Origin: Excoecaria cochinchinensis
Taxonomy: Eukaryota > Streptophyta > Magnoliopsida > Malpighiales > Euphorbiaceae
Direction of reading: 5' to 3'
NCBI GenBank assembly: GCA_947683425.1
Contig: CANTUQ010000073.1
Span: 8,590,501-8,654,500 of the forward strand
Length of the DNA: 64,000 nt
In this document: piece by piece, positions 23,344-35,025 of the stretch
Layout: each line of letters begins with the position of its first letter
How positions within the stretch are numbered: the first letter of the stretch is position 1
The notes under the pieces: model-generated
Told to the model about the DNA's origin: nothing
Databases searched by the model: none
What the model saw: only the letters and a program-made list of their open reading frames with translations
Position numbers and translations under genes: made by a program

Positions 23344-24497
23344 CAGTGATCGAAACTTTGCTTCGAAAGTAACTTAAGTTAAAATTATAATTGAGTTATT
23401 AAGAATTAAAAATTCCATTTCTAATCGAAAAATTGCATTGCATTTTATTAGAGCCTTAGAATTATGTTAGTTGGTCGCCTATATACCCCGGTGTGTTCCT
23501 AAAACACGACCCTACTTTCACTCATTGTAGAGAAGTGCTCAGGATAATCACCATCCAAAGCCTTGTAACATCAAATGGTATATCAAATGGAGACCCGATC
23601 GGTCGCTATGCTCGTGATGAGCTAGACCCGTTAGCAGGGACCATGCTTGGGTAGACCTAAAGTAACACCACCTTTGACTGAAGCCCATATAATGGCAATA
23701 GATACTTCCACTAGGTGAAATGTACAATAATACCGCGCTTGCTATTTGGGCCGTTATATATTGAACAAAATCAGTTAAATTAAATGGTTTTCATCAAAGG
23801 CTTTCATGCCTCGGTGGGTCCATCTTAATTTAGTTGAATTGTTTAAATACATGATGGCCAAACGCCCATACATATGTGCATTAGGCAAGAGATGTTATGC
23901 TGCCGATTTTTACCGTGCACTATATGTGTCCAATGGGTTCCCTGTTAACTCTTGGATAAAGCCCACCCAAGAAAGAGACCGCACTACCCCGTGTGTGGGA
24001 GAAATAAGGTTGGAAGGAACTATCTGCTTGTATGTAGTTGTGGATGTTGCATAGCATGCTTGTACATCACATGTCATTCATGCATGTCAAAAAAAAATAA
24101 AATAAACAAGTATGTATATGTATATGAATAATAATATATGTTCTCTCATGTTGCGTGTGTACTTATCCCTTCGTCTGCATATTATTTTTTACATGTACAT
24201 ATCATCCTGCATATAATTTTTTCCATGCATCACATCGTATCATTGTAATCTATTGATTTTTTCACTCATCGAGGACCATCTGCATAGCACGATCATGCAT
24301 TGCACTTCAATCATGCATATCCTAATAGAGGTGTGTTCTACAGCCATCATAGATTCATCTAGGTGGTCTAGAGATTCCAGTGGATGGCTGACCAGAAAAT
24401 CTATCTTCAAGCTGCCAGGAAGGGTATCAGTTTGGGGTTCAGATTCACTTTTGGAGGGCGGTGAAACTTTACTTTCAGACCTTCGGATAGAGTTTAG

Positions 24498-25830
24498 AAT
24501 GGTTGATCTTTCAAGAGAGATAGAAATGATCCGCGCTTTAATTACCGAGGAATTAAGTAAGAGATTGGAGGAATTTGAGAATAGGATGATGGCCATAATG
24601 AGGGATCTGATTGCTGTAATGACCCAGCCCGCTAGGCAGCCACTAACTGCTCCTGCAGTAGGACCAGAGGAATCAGACCCAGTTAGAAAGGATCCTTTGG
24701 TGAATGTGCTCCCACCAGTGACTGAGCCTAGGGGTGCACCCAAACTTAAAAAGGTTGTACAGCTTGATGACGGTTTCTTTGAAGAAGACCTAGAGAACTC
24801 AACCCCAGTGAAGGGTGAAATACCTCAAGTTGAGGAAGCAATATGGAAGATGATAGAAAGGAGGTTTGAAAAGTTCGAAGCTCGGATGATGGCTATCATG
24901 GAGAATTTAGTCGCCACCGTACCACTACTTATCGTGCAACAGTCTATCGCTCATACTATGCCCCAAAAAGAGCATGAGCCAACTAAAGAAGCATGCATGC
25001 CACCCACTGAATCTAGAGGAGAATCTCATATTACTCCGTTATCTGAGTAAAAAGATAAAGGGCATGCTTTAGAGAATGGGTTTTTGCCAGTGGCACGAGG
25101 CCTGAAAAGAAGGATGGACATCCTCGAGGAAGAAATTTCAAAGGCCAAACTTGCGACTACCCTGGCTGCTCGTAAGGAAGTTTTGGTGAACTTAGAGAAG
25201 AGAGGTAGACTACATGGGTGTAACAGTCGTGTCGACACTTGGGGAATAGAAGAGGTATCAGCAATCAGAGCAGCCCAGAAGAGTGGTTTCGGCATAGGCA
25301 GATCTTCGCCCCAAGCATTAGAGAGGAACCCACGACCAGGTTTGGCTAGGCTAACTAGAGGTCAGAGGCAACTAGACCATCATCAGCACACCGGCCATCC
25401 AATCGACGATTGTCTAGCCCCGAAAGGTTAAGTCCAGGACCCCATTAATGATGAGCAGCTGGTAATCCTCGAAGGAGGGAACAATGGCATGGGAGAAAGT
25501 AATCATGAGAACTCGTGCCTTGATGACGACAGTGTGAGAGATATTAGAGCCGCCAAGGTTTCAACCATTGGAACTACTCAAGGCTACTATTCCATCTGGG
25601 ATAAGTCTTTATCTGAGCACTTCTTTCATTCATTGATAAGGGGAAGTTACAACCGAAACCTGCAAGACCCGCCAAGAGCCAAGGACTTCCTAACCATCGA
25701 ACGGATCGATATTGTGCCTACCATCGGCATACTGGGCATGAGACTGATGGGTGCCAAACTTTGAAGAAGATTATTCAAGGACTCATTGATGAGGAGCTGA
25801 GAGGTGGGGAAGACGGTTCTCATGAATGAT
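24498..25830 (+). pseudogene. gag remnant of element B
   Basis: One frame, open from 24253, carries most of it with stops at 25048 and 25432. The N-terminal part (from MVDLSREIEMIRALITEELSK) matches the N-terminal part of C gag, including E-E-L/V-x-K-R-x-E-E-F-E and the -M-A-I-M- helix. The central capsid-like core of C gag (WY..L, FLKQY) is not found, so it is deleted or replaced. Two zinc-knuckle-like ends are visible: HHQHTGHPIDDC near 25377, and YHRHTGHETDGC near 25718 in another frame after a 1-base shift, followed by LKKIIQGLIDEEL. Confidence 0.75.
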
Positions 25831-25834
25831 AATG

Positions 25835-27930
25835 GACCATTGACTATAGCGCCTGTGCTAGCGAAAATGAGAAGAAGACGATGTTTTAGATGCTTTGTTT
25901 CTTTTTATTTTAAGAACTTCTTATAACAGTGTTGGTTATTTTAATATGATAAATAAATTTGCTTATTTGTACAGTTTTTCTGATGATTTCATTTCTCATG
26001 ATCACGATGCATTCATTTTTTTTTACATTAATTCAATTAATACCACTGTATTTAATCTCAAAACTTTGGAAAACCCAAAGAAAATCTTGATAGCATCTGA
26101 TATAACTCCTAAAAAGAGGAAAATTCTGAGTTGAAAATAAAAATAAGAAAAAATAGTTGCAATTAGGGGATTAGATGAAAACTCGCTAAGAGCACTAAAA
26201 CCTTTCTGATTACCCATCAAAGCGATCTCTGGATAAGGCTGGATTTAGAAAATGATTTAGGTAGCCCATCTTTGTATAGCTCTCTAAATGACTGTATTCT
26301 ACCTTTATTTCGTAATCGCTTGCTAGCCCATTGAGCCTTTACGCTGGTATGCTAAAAGCGTATCGATTTTGTTGTTACACAATGTTGAAACTACCCTTCG
26401 CCTAAAATGATTTTTACCGCCCCTTAGGAAAATGGCCGCTCTAGTAAGAACGGATGTACATCATTGACAATTCTTTGGGTTATCAAAAATTGCCTTAATA
26501 AGGATAAGTTTACATTTCGAGAAGAGGGTTTTAGCCATGCGCAAAAGACTTGAGCTCGCAAAAAAATAATAATAATAATAAAAATAAAAATAAAAACAAA
26601 AATAAAAATAAAAATAAATAATAAATAATAAATAATAAATAATAAAAAAAATAATAAAAAATAATAAGATAGAGCTCAAGATAGTAACCACTTAACAAGT
26701 TTCAACGATTACCTTTTTAATTATTATTCTAATCTTGTTGAGCTAAAACGGTGTTAAGCCCAAATTCAATAATACCTTTGTATATACAACTGAGCTAAGA
26801 ATGGTTCACCCATCAGTCGAGTAGATATTGCAGCTATTTTTCTCTAGCGACCTGATCCTTCTTTAATAGCCATCTACCTAAGCTTAACGTTATAACCAAA
26901 GTAAGACCTCTTGATTCTTGGTTCAGTCTTATCTAATTAGCGGAGATGACCTTCTAATAAGGTTCGGTACGTAAGAAGAGGCATATGGTGTTTCTTGAGC
27001 TTCAAGCGAGAAGCCATGAGTGCATTTATGCATTCGAGTTGAGTTTCATCCCCAATGTTGCATCTAGAATCCGCATTAAAAAAATAATAATAATAAAATT
27101 CATTGAGATCTGAGAGAAAATATTCAATCATGAAAATAAAAAAGGGGGGGTTGATTAATAACAGGAGTTTGATGCTTTCAAAATCCATCCCGAGATTAGA
27201 TGAGGTTTTATATTTTTGAGATTAATGCCAAATAGTGATCATGTGTTATGAAATCAAGTTGAAATACGTGCATTTGTGCAATGATATATTGATGTGACCA
27301 GGCAGTTCATCTTGCATACTCAAAGTTGTCTGGGTCCAGCATAGAATCAGCACATTGGTACTATCTGCTTCCCGATGCTCTATGCACTCGAACACTTCAA
27401 TCAACTCATCCTCTTAAAAAAAAAAGGCCGTTAGAGATGAAAACCGTGATTGGCGCTCTAAGCAAAAGTTAGGCCAAAGGGCAGGGTGAAAACTGTCCTA
27501 CAAAAAAGTAAAATGAATAAAAGCCGCTGGATTGGGTTGGATCTATTCCAGGCAAAAATAAGGCACAGGGTTATGTGAAAATCCGCAAAGGAAGCATTTC
27601 CCGCTAAGAAAAGCTAGTGTGAAAATCCACAAGGGACGCACTACCTTAAAAGAATGACTACAAGTATCAGAGGAGAACCTCGTAATCCCCAAAGGCATGA
27701 ATTTAAAAGCAATTCCAGAGGGCACCGATCCTATCGCAAATTGCAGCCAGCCCAACTATTATCTCCAAATCCACTCAGACGAATGTTTATCCTACATTGC
27801 TGTATATACATGCATCTCACGTGCATACTCACTATTTTTTTCCTGCATATTTGGCTTTTTAAGTTTTGCAGAAAGAAAGAATCGATGCGGACACCGACAG
27901 AAGCCGAGTGATGACATCAATCCACACATT
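25835..27930 (+). other. untranslated interior of element B
   Basis: No domain recognised. 25890-26140 holds the DDFISHDHDAF...LIASDIT block shared with A. 26560-26665 is an A-rich run of AAT/AAAT units. 27160-27660 matches A at 2030-2650. Confidence 0.6.
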
Positions 27931-27934
27931 TAAC

Positions 27935-28050
27935 CCAAGACCTCTCAGGGGGCAGTTAAACCAAAGACCCCTCAGGGGGCAATCAACCAAAGACCTCTCA
28001 GGGGCAATCAACCAAAGACCTCCCAGGGGACAATCAACCAAAGGGCTCAT
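27935..28050 (+). repeat. about five 25-26-bp repeats, element B
   Basis: Units of the form AAGACCTCTCAGGGGGCA followed by ATCAACCA or GTTAAACCA. These are the counterpart of two units in A and of the CCTCTTAAGAGG array in C. Confidence 0.85.
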
Positions 28051-28061
28051 AGACAGCACCA

Positions 28062-28540
28062 CTTCTGAAGGGTTAGCACGATGATGGCACTACCATTCTA
28101 CGAAAGATTTGCACGATCACGGCACTACCGCTTTAAATCTCAGAAGGGTTTGCATGATGGCGACACTATCATTCTACGGAAGGTTTGCACGACCACGGTA
28201 CTACCACTTCATAAGGGTTTGCACGATGACAGCACTACCCTTCTACGGAAGGTTTGCACGATCACGGTACTACCGCTTTAAATCTCAAAAGGGTTTGCAC
28301 GATGGAGGCACTACCATTTTACGGAAGGTTTGCACGACCACGGTACTACCACTTCAGAAGGGTTTGCAAGATGACGGCACTACCATTCTATGGAAGGTTT
28401 GCACGATCACAATACTACCGCTTTGAATCTCATAAGGGTTTGCATAATGGCAGCACTACCATTCCACGGAAGGTTTGCACGACCACGATACTACCACTTT
28501 AGAAAGGTTTGCACGATCACAGCACTACCGCATCAACAAA
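28062..28540 (+). repeat. tandem array with four-monomer order, element B
   Basis: I count 13 monomers with core TTTGCACGATNNCGGCACTACC in the same order of four types as in element A; the last GATGACGG type is missing near the end. TTTGCACG replaces the TTAGCACG of A throughout. Ends CGCATCAACAAAGCATAAC, as A ends CGCTTCAACAAAAAATAAC. Confidence 0.9.
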
Positions 28541-29132
28541 GCATAACATACCGACAACATGGCGACAACCAAAAAAGCAACATCACCCAATTCAACAAGA
28601 TAGCTGCCTCAGGTATGCATCTCTTCTCTCTTTCTTTGAGTTTTGGCTCACTTAGGCACCCAGGCACTACCTTATCCATAACTGGGGGCAACTGTAGACA
28701 CCGGGTCCTGAGACAGGCCAGATCGAAGTTACCCAGTGATGAAAATGATGCCTATTCACGGGCAAGAGACAGATAGAAGTGATGGTTTCCTCGAAAAATA
28801 TGTTTTCCATTTTTATTTAATATATATATATATATATATATACACGCATCAACAAAAGCATAACATACCGACAACATGGCGACAACCAAAAAAGAAACAT
28901 CACCTAATTCAACAAGATAGCTGCCTCAGGTATGCGTCTCTTCTCTCTTTCTTTGAGTTTTGGCTCACTTAGGCACCCAGGCACTACCTTACCCATAATT
29001 GGGGGCAACTGTAGACACCGGGTCCTGAGACAGGCCAGATCAAAGTTACCCAGTGATGAAAATGATGCCTATTCACGGGCAAGAGACAGATAGAAGTGAT
29101 GGTTTCCTCGAAAAATATGTTTTTCATTTTTA

Positions 29133-29162
<30 letters not shown>
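28530..29162 (+). repeat. 316-bp tandem duplication across the 3' LTR boundary of B
   Basis: The block from GCATCAACAAAGCATAAC through the polypurine tract, the LTR start and on to the AT tract (28530-28845) is repeated at 28846 onward with few differences. As a result TGTAGACACCGGG occurs at 28693 and 29010. The first LTR start is cut off in its AT tract. Confidence 0.92.
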
Positions 29163-29195
<33 letters not shown>

Positions 29196-29435
29196 GGGCC
29201 CGTTTCCTGGAGGGCCTGGGTTGTGAGGCCCATCTCACTAACGTGAGATAAGGCCTCATGTTAGTGAGGCCCCTCTCACTAACGTGAGGGGCAGCTCTCA
29301 CGTTGGTGAGAGGCTGCCTCACGCGCCTCTTTTCCCTCCAATATCTTCCCTGTTCCGTTATTTCGGGGATTGGGTTGAAAAAAAGCATGGATTATGGTGG
29401 ATTGGGTGGGAAACCACCTAACCTTTTCTGTGAGA

Positions 29436-29443
29436 TATAAAAA
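29436..29443 (+). promoter_or_regulatory. TATA box, 3' LTR of B
   Basis: TATAAAAA, identical in context to 20628-20635. Confidence 0.5.
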
Positions 29444-31067
29444 GGAAAAGTTAAGAACTGAGAGGAGGGAGGACTTGGCAAAATGGAAAAGGAAAGAAAA
29501 ACACAGAAGGAAGAAAAGCTTTGAGCAAGAAAGTGATTTTTGTCTCAAAGCATTCAGAGGTTGTTCTTCAATACAGGAAACTAATTCCTGACGTTTGAGA
29601 TTTAATCATCCTTCATCTCCCATTTTCTTTCTTTACATAATTTTTATTCAAAGTTTTTAAGTCTCTGTTTTATCATTTTCAAGAAGAGCAAAGAGGAAAC
29701 CAGAACCTTTCATCTGCATATCAACGATCCATATCTGAGGGTAAATACTGGCTAACCATCTCCTTCTTTGATCTCTTTCTTTCCTTTCTTCTTTCTTTTC
29801 TTTCTTCTTCTTATTTGGTTTTACAGTGTTCTTCATTTGTACATACTCTGTTTATTTTTCATTTTATTTTGTTAATATGTTTATCACATGTTTATTGTTG
29901 TTTATTATCAGACATGAGCTTAAAATATTTATTGTGATTAAATAACATGTTTGTGGCTTTATTATGCATGTTTTGACGACATATTATCATTTTGGTTAGT
30001 CTGTTAAAGATACTCTGTTCATCCCTGTTTCGGCATTTTTCTGATCGTCCCTTCGTTTCGTCCGAGTCATGAGTGTGCATTTGAGTCGTGACTTTTCTTT
30101 TCTTGTTGTCCGTGCTCCCTTGTTCTCTGTCCAAGTCGTGCGAGATGTTCACGACTCATGAACCTTTTGCGCGATTTATGCAAGATGTTCACGAGACGTG
30201 AGCCTCTTGCACGAGTCGTGTAAGCGGTTAACGACTCGTGAGCCTCTTGCACGAGTTGTGTAAGAGGTTCACGACTCGTGAGCCTCTTGCACGAGTTATG
30301 TAAGCGGTTCACGACTCGTGAGCCTCTTGCACGAGTCGTGCAAGGGACGCACGAGTCGTGCGTTGCCCCTTCTCTTCTGTTCGTTCCTTCTTTTTTCTGT
30401 TCTATTGCATGCATTATTGGTTCTATTTAATTTCTGTCTTAATTATTAATGCTATTATTGTATTATTTGTCAAGTTTTAATTATTTTTATTTGATTACTT
30501 AATTGGTTTATTTGTTAATTTTTATTTAATGGTTTGTTCATACATTATTTATTAAATTTACTTTATTAACATTTATTTTTTTTTATTGTCTCAAATTTTT
30601 TTTTTCCTTCGGGAGTTTCATTCCCGCTCGGGCCTTCACGACTCGTGCATTCACGCATGAGTTGTGAAGGTGGTGCACGACTCATGCACTTCACGCACGA
30701 GTCGTGCACCTTTATTTCCCATTCCCTTTTCTTTGCATTTCTTTTTCTTTCCATTTGCATTTTCATTACTTTGGGCCACTTTTTGTCCTTTAGTCTAGAT
30801 AATCACATGAGATGTTAGTTTATTCATTTGAGTTTTCATTCTTTATGGTTTTCTTTGTTCTTCACGTGATTCTTTTCTTTATATACTTTAAGTTTTCATC
30901 TCTTATAGCTATTTTGTCCTCTTTTGATTTGTTATTTTATATTATTTCATTTTATTATTATTGTTCATCTAGCTTAATTTTTATTAATATTTCATATTAA
31001 TATATTTTCAAAGGTTATTATTATTTTTATTTTATTAATATATCTCTTAGTATTGTTGTCATCTTTC

Positions 31068-31125
<58 letters not shown>
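31068..31125 (+). repeat. (TTA)n microsatellite
   Basis: 58 bp of uninterrupted TTA/ATT in the 3' LTR of B. Confidence 0.95.
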
Positions 31126-32250
31126 GCTAGCATGATTTATTTTTAATCTATCTCACATGTAAATTGTTTGCATATTAAATTGACATGTCTAATTTAACCT
31201 ATTTTATCTCATACACATTTGTTAATTATTTTTGCATGTTCTCTAGCTTTATATTTATTTGATTAATTTTCCGAATTATTACTAATATTTTTAATGTCTT
31301 TTTTTTTTTGTTGTCTTAAAAATTATTTATCTTCGTGAGTTGCATGTGTGCTCAGGTCGGAGGACCGGGAAATTAAAGACCATCCAATTTAGAGTTTGCA
31401 TTTTAAATTTCGTATTTTCTTTTATTACATTATTTTTATGTGTTGTATATGAAATGTATTTCTTATTATCCGCCATATAGAAAATCATGTTTTTCTAATA
31501 ATTAATAATTTGGGATTTTTATTAATAAAATGGACCAATGTCCTATTTTAACCAATAAAATCTCACCTTCAAAATGAAGAACTAGTTTTCATAAAATGGG
31601 ATCACTCATCCCGATTTTTTTCAAATAATATACTAAAAATAGTTCTCCAATTTTTCTAATAAATAAAAAGGAACCAATGTTCCTAAAATTCATGTCCCGA
31701 TTTATGTATGTTGCATTTTAATTTCTTGTAGGCGTTTATTTATTTATTTGTTTATATTTTGTTATTTTGGGGGATTGTTCCGTCCCATTTTCTTTTATTT
31801 ATTATTTATTTTAGGAGATTGTTCTGTCCCAATTTCTATTTTGTAATTTATTTATTTACTGCTTTATTTATCGCTTTCCTATGTGAATGAATGCGCTTTA
31901 AATTTATTGCATTATCGCGTGAGACGAGAGATGAAATTTTAATTTCTTAAAAACTCATTTATAGACTTAAGTCATTAATAAGAGTGAAGTTCCGAACACC
32001 TTCTCTGGTTTAGACTAATAGAGGTTAGAGACCTTTCCCAATTTCTTGTAAATTGGGTGGCAACTCCAAAATATCTCAAAGGTGCCTAAAGGCATTATGA
32101 GTCTAGATGATCCTTTTCAATGTTCTACTGGAAATGAGGCATCCAAGATCACTCATGATGCCCAAGATCAAAAAGACACGAACCAATCCCTCGAGTCCCA
32201 AAAGGCGGGCTCAAAGAGGGCCTTGCTGGTCCGGTGCGCGTCACAGTTAT

Positions 32251-32984
32251 CCTTCTTGAATGGTTCAAGTAGTCGTTCTCATAATTGTGTTCATGGAGAT
32301 GATCAAAACTGACATGTGGATGCTTGTTAGAAGAACAAGTGCATTGGAAACCTGCCATGAGAATCCTCACATGGATATTAAATCTATATCAGTGAGAAAT
32401 CTCAACATATCAATGGTGCAAGTATTCTCAGACTTGAGATCACCAAAGCTATCTTAAGTAATGGGTGATATACTTTAACATCATAACTGCTCACCTTCAT
32501 CGAGTGATAAATATAGTTAGGAGGTTAGGTATATTATGACCTACTTGAAAAAAGTTGAGTAATCAATAAAGGACTCGCCATTCTAGATGTATTAAGGGAG
32601 TTATCTTACAAGTTCTATAATACCTTTGTATAGAGAATCTCTGGCCAGAGTAGAATGCCAAGGTGGATGAGATCCATAAGGGACATTTTGGAAACAATGG
32701 TTAAATTATTAGAACAACTGTATTTAGGTTTATATGAGTTGACACAATCCATACTCAAAACCTAAATGAGATAAATTAAGGTGAAAAGAGTTATTGCACG
32801 GTAACTGTTTTATGAAATGGTTCAATTAAAACCACTTAACTTTTCTGCCACTTGGATAGTCATGATGCTTAACTAGAAGCCTCTTATGATTTATACATAA
32901 ACCTAAATATAAATATTATTTAGAGAATTAATATAATGGTTTAAAGAGTTTAAATCATTCAAGTCATTAATTGCAATTATGTCA
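32251..32984 (+). repeat. copia 3' LTR, second segment
   Basis: Resumes after element B; no coding sequence. It is cut again at tgtca (32980-32984) by the solo LTR. Assigned to the copia LTR by the two nested target duplications, not by an independent alignment. Confidence 0.7.
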
Positions 32985-33017
32985 TGTCACACCCCATTTG
33001 CCCCCTAGTAGCATGAG

Positions 33018-33050
33018 CCTGTCTGTCCGTCTGTCTGTCTGTCTGTCTGT
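33018..33050 (+). repeat. (CTGT)n microsatellite
   Basis: About 33 bp of CTGT units with one change, just inside the solo LTR. Confidence 0.95.
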
Positions 33051-33924
33051 ATGAGTAAGCATTTGCATGTGTTCGGCATTTCATAAGGGTACTTTAGTAA
33101 TAATGTATGTTTTTGGGTTTTATTATTGTGTGGGTGCATACATGGTATTAAGGTGAGAATTAATTGAGTTATATTTGTGTGCACTTACTTATACCATTGT
33201 AGGGTGCATTTAAATGAGGTTACTTAGGGTGTGTGTAATGCATTTTAGTTTGGTGTGAGTGGTTAGCTTCACTAATAGGAATTTGACACATAATTAGGGC
33301 AAAGAAAAGAAAAAGAAAAAGGAAAGGAAGAAGTGAAGATAACAGATTCACGTTATCTTCTTTCTCTCACGTTTCTTCTCTTCTTTTTCTTCATTTTCTT
33401 TACTCTAAGAGTTGTGGTGAGGATTCAAGCTTGAATTGGTGAAGTTAATCTCTCCTTGCATTCTCTAGCTTGGTAAGTGCATATCTTTGTCCTTGTTTTA
33501 CTGTAATTTTCATCTTCTTCTTCTTCCTTTAGTTTAGATTTGATTTAGGGTTTGCATGTTGGTTGTTTGTGTTTAGCTGAGGCTCCACGTGATCCCAAAG
33601 GCAAGGAGATTGCTGGGAGCAGTGGGATTAAGTGAAGAGAAGCATAGAATTTCAGGTTTGGGATTTTTGTTTGTGAATTGTGCTTGATTTTGAGTTTACT
33701 GTAAAATTGTTAGGGTTTGTGTTCTTGAGTCTTGGATATGTTTATGCAGGTTTTGTTGGTATTATTTTGATGTTATAATTATGGGTTTTGATTTGTAATG
33801 GTCTATAATGCATGATAACTGAGTTTGAATTAAGATTTGAGGTTGGATTGCTGTGTTTTTTTTTGAATTCTGAGTTTTAAAATTAAGTGACAGTAGGTGT
33901 TCTTCAAAAATCGTGTTTTCTGTT

Positions 33925-34215
33925 CTTCCTGGTGGCTTGTCCGACTCGTGCTCCCTCATCCGACTCGTGCTCCTTCAGCGTGTGAGTCGGATGGTGGCGT
34001 GCGAGACGGAGGGAAGTGAAGCTGAGCTTTTTGCCTTGTCCGACTCGTGCTCCCTCATCCGACTCGTGCTCCTTCAGTGTGTGAGTCGGATGGTGAAGTG
34101 CGAGACGGAGGAGATGAGAAGGAGCTTAGCACGACACGACTCGTGCTCCTCAGCACGACTCGTGCTGTGCTGAAGCCCCTTCAGCATTTCGTGCTCCTTA
34201 GCACGACTAGGATGA
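33925..34215 (+). repeat. CGACTCGTGCTCC repeats in the solo LTR
   Basis: TCCGACTCGTGCTCC occurs four times, with inverted relatives (GTGAGTCGGATGG, GCGAGACGGAGG) and AGCACGACTCGTGCT. A 105-bp block holding two copies is repeated (33933-34035 and 34038-34112). Confidence 0.8.
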
Positions 34216-34488
34216 GTCTGTCACTCCTTTGCCTCCAGATTTCCAAAAAAATGTATTTTAAAGGTATTTTCATGGTTTTTCCGTACTGTATGTTATACGA
34301 ACTTGTGTATACGACTGTTATTGTATTTATTATGCATGATTAAATTATATACTGTGAGTGAAACAGAATTTGGGTTATGTATGTTCTGTTTATGATTCAT
34401 TGATATGAATGTGAGTATTTTTATGAGATTACACTTGAAATCATAATTGGAATAACGTATAACCTGCTAGAGTCAAGTAAGTGGATAG

Positions 34489-34710
34489 TTAGGCATGCCT
34501 AATAGAGTCTTTAGCTGCAGCCCTCAGTTTAGTTTGGACCCCGATCAGGTCCCCGTTTGGTTCCTCGCGAACCCTTCAGTATAGAATCTTGTTTAAGATT
34601 CCCTCAGTATATAAATAACATGTTGTGATTAATGATATAATATTTGATTTGTACCTGTGAGGTACCCTCAGTATTCGATTCGTACCCGTAAGGTACCCTC
34701 AGTACACTCG
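34489..34710 (+). promoter_or_regulatory. palindrome and five-hairpin cluster in the solo LTR
   Basis: TTAGGCATGCCTAA (34489-34502), then hairpins GGACC-ccgatca-GGTCC (34536-34552), GGTTC-ctcgc-GAACC (34559-34573), GAATCTT-gttt-AAGATTC (34584-34601), GTACC-tgtga-GGTAC (34651-34665) and GTACC-cgtaa-GGTAC (34682-34696). The last four are each followed at once by C(C/T)TCAGTA. Stems differ while the tail is kept. Confidence 0.7.
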
Positions 34711-34945
34711 TTATCCACTGTCTAGAGTCAGCAGGTGTTCTTTAAATGTTAATGGAATTGTTCTGATTTGATCTGGCTTGAATGGAATATCTGAATGAGT
34801 TTAATGATGAAATACATGCTGGTTTATTCTGTAATGTATATAATTATGAGATACTGAATGTATGGCTTTTAAATACGAGCATGTTTATTTGGATTATGTA
34901 ATAGTCCTTGCATTCTGCCATTGTGAATGTGTTATGCCTTGACGA

Positions 34946-35025
34946 CCACTGTGAGTGGCCGTCCATAATTTATGTGTGTTTCCCCACTAAGCGTTTTTCG
35001 CTTAGCACGGTGTTTTTACCCGTGC
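34946..35025 (+). promoter_or_regulatory. three-hairpin block in the solo LTR
   Basis: CCACT-gtg-AGTGG, CTAAGCG-ttttt-CGCTTAG and GCACGG-tgtttttac-CCGTGC, ending CAGGT, about 390 bp before the LTR end. Compare 11942-12015. Confidence 0.7.

Larger units (their letters stand above)
20186..32245 (+). mobile_element. Tat/Ogre-like element B, complete, gag-only
   Basis: Two LTRs (20186-23324 and 29010-32245) flank a 5.7-kb interior with a degenerate primer site, a broken gag, a long untranslated region, tandem arrays and a polypurine tract. A perfect 5-bp target duplication, gttat, flanks it inside the copia LTR. No pol domains. The polypurine tract and first 150 bp of the 3' LTR are present twice (28693 and 29010). 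The LTRs differ by about a dozen positions in the first 110 bp but by far fewer in later blocks. Confidence 0.93.
29010..32245 (+). repeat. 3' LTR of element B
   Basis: Starts TGTAGACACCGGG and ends GTGCGCGTCACA, followed by the target copy gttat. TATA box at 29436-29443, AT tract 29137-29192, CACGACTCGTG array 30120-30362 and ATT tract 31068-31125. About 100 bp longer than the 5' LTR, mainly through the palindrome array. Confidence 0.93.

Noticed and set aside
24240..24743. 167-codon minus-strand frame
   Set aside because: Antisense shadow of the gag frame of element B.
28109..28776. Overlapping open frames of 82-128 codons with repeating R-F-A-R-x-R-Y-Y-like text
   Set aside because: They are translations of the 36-bp tandem array; overlapping frames stay open because the unit lacks stops.
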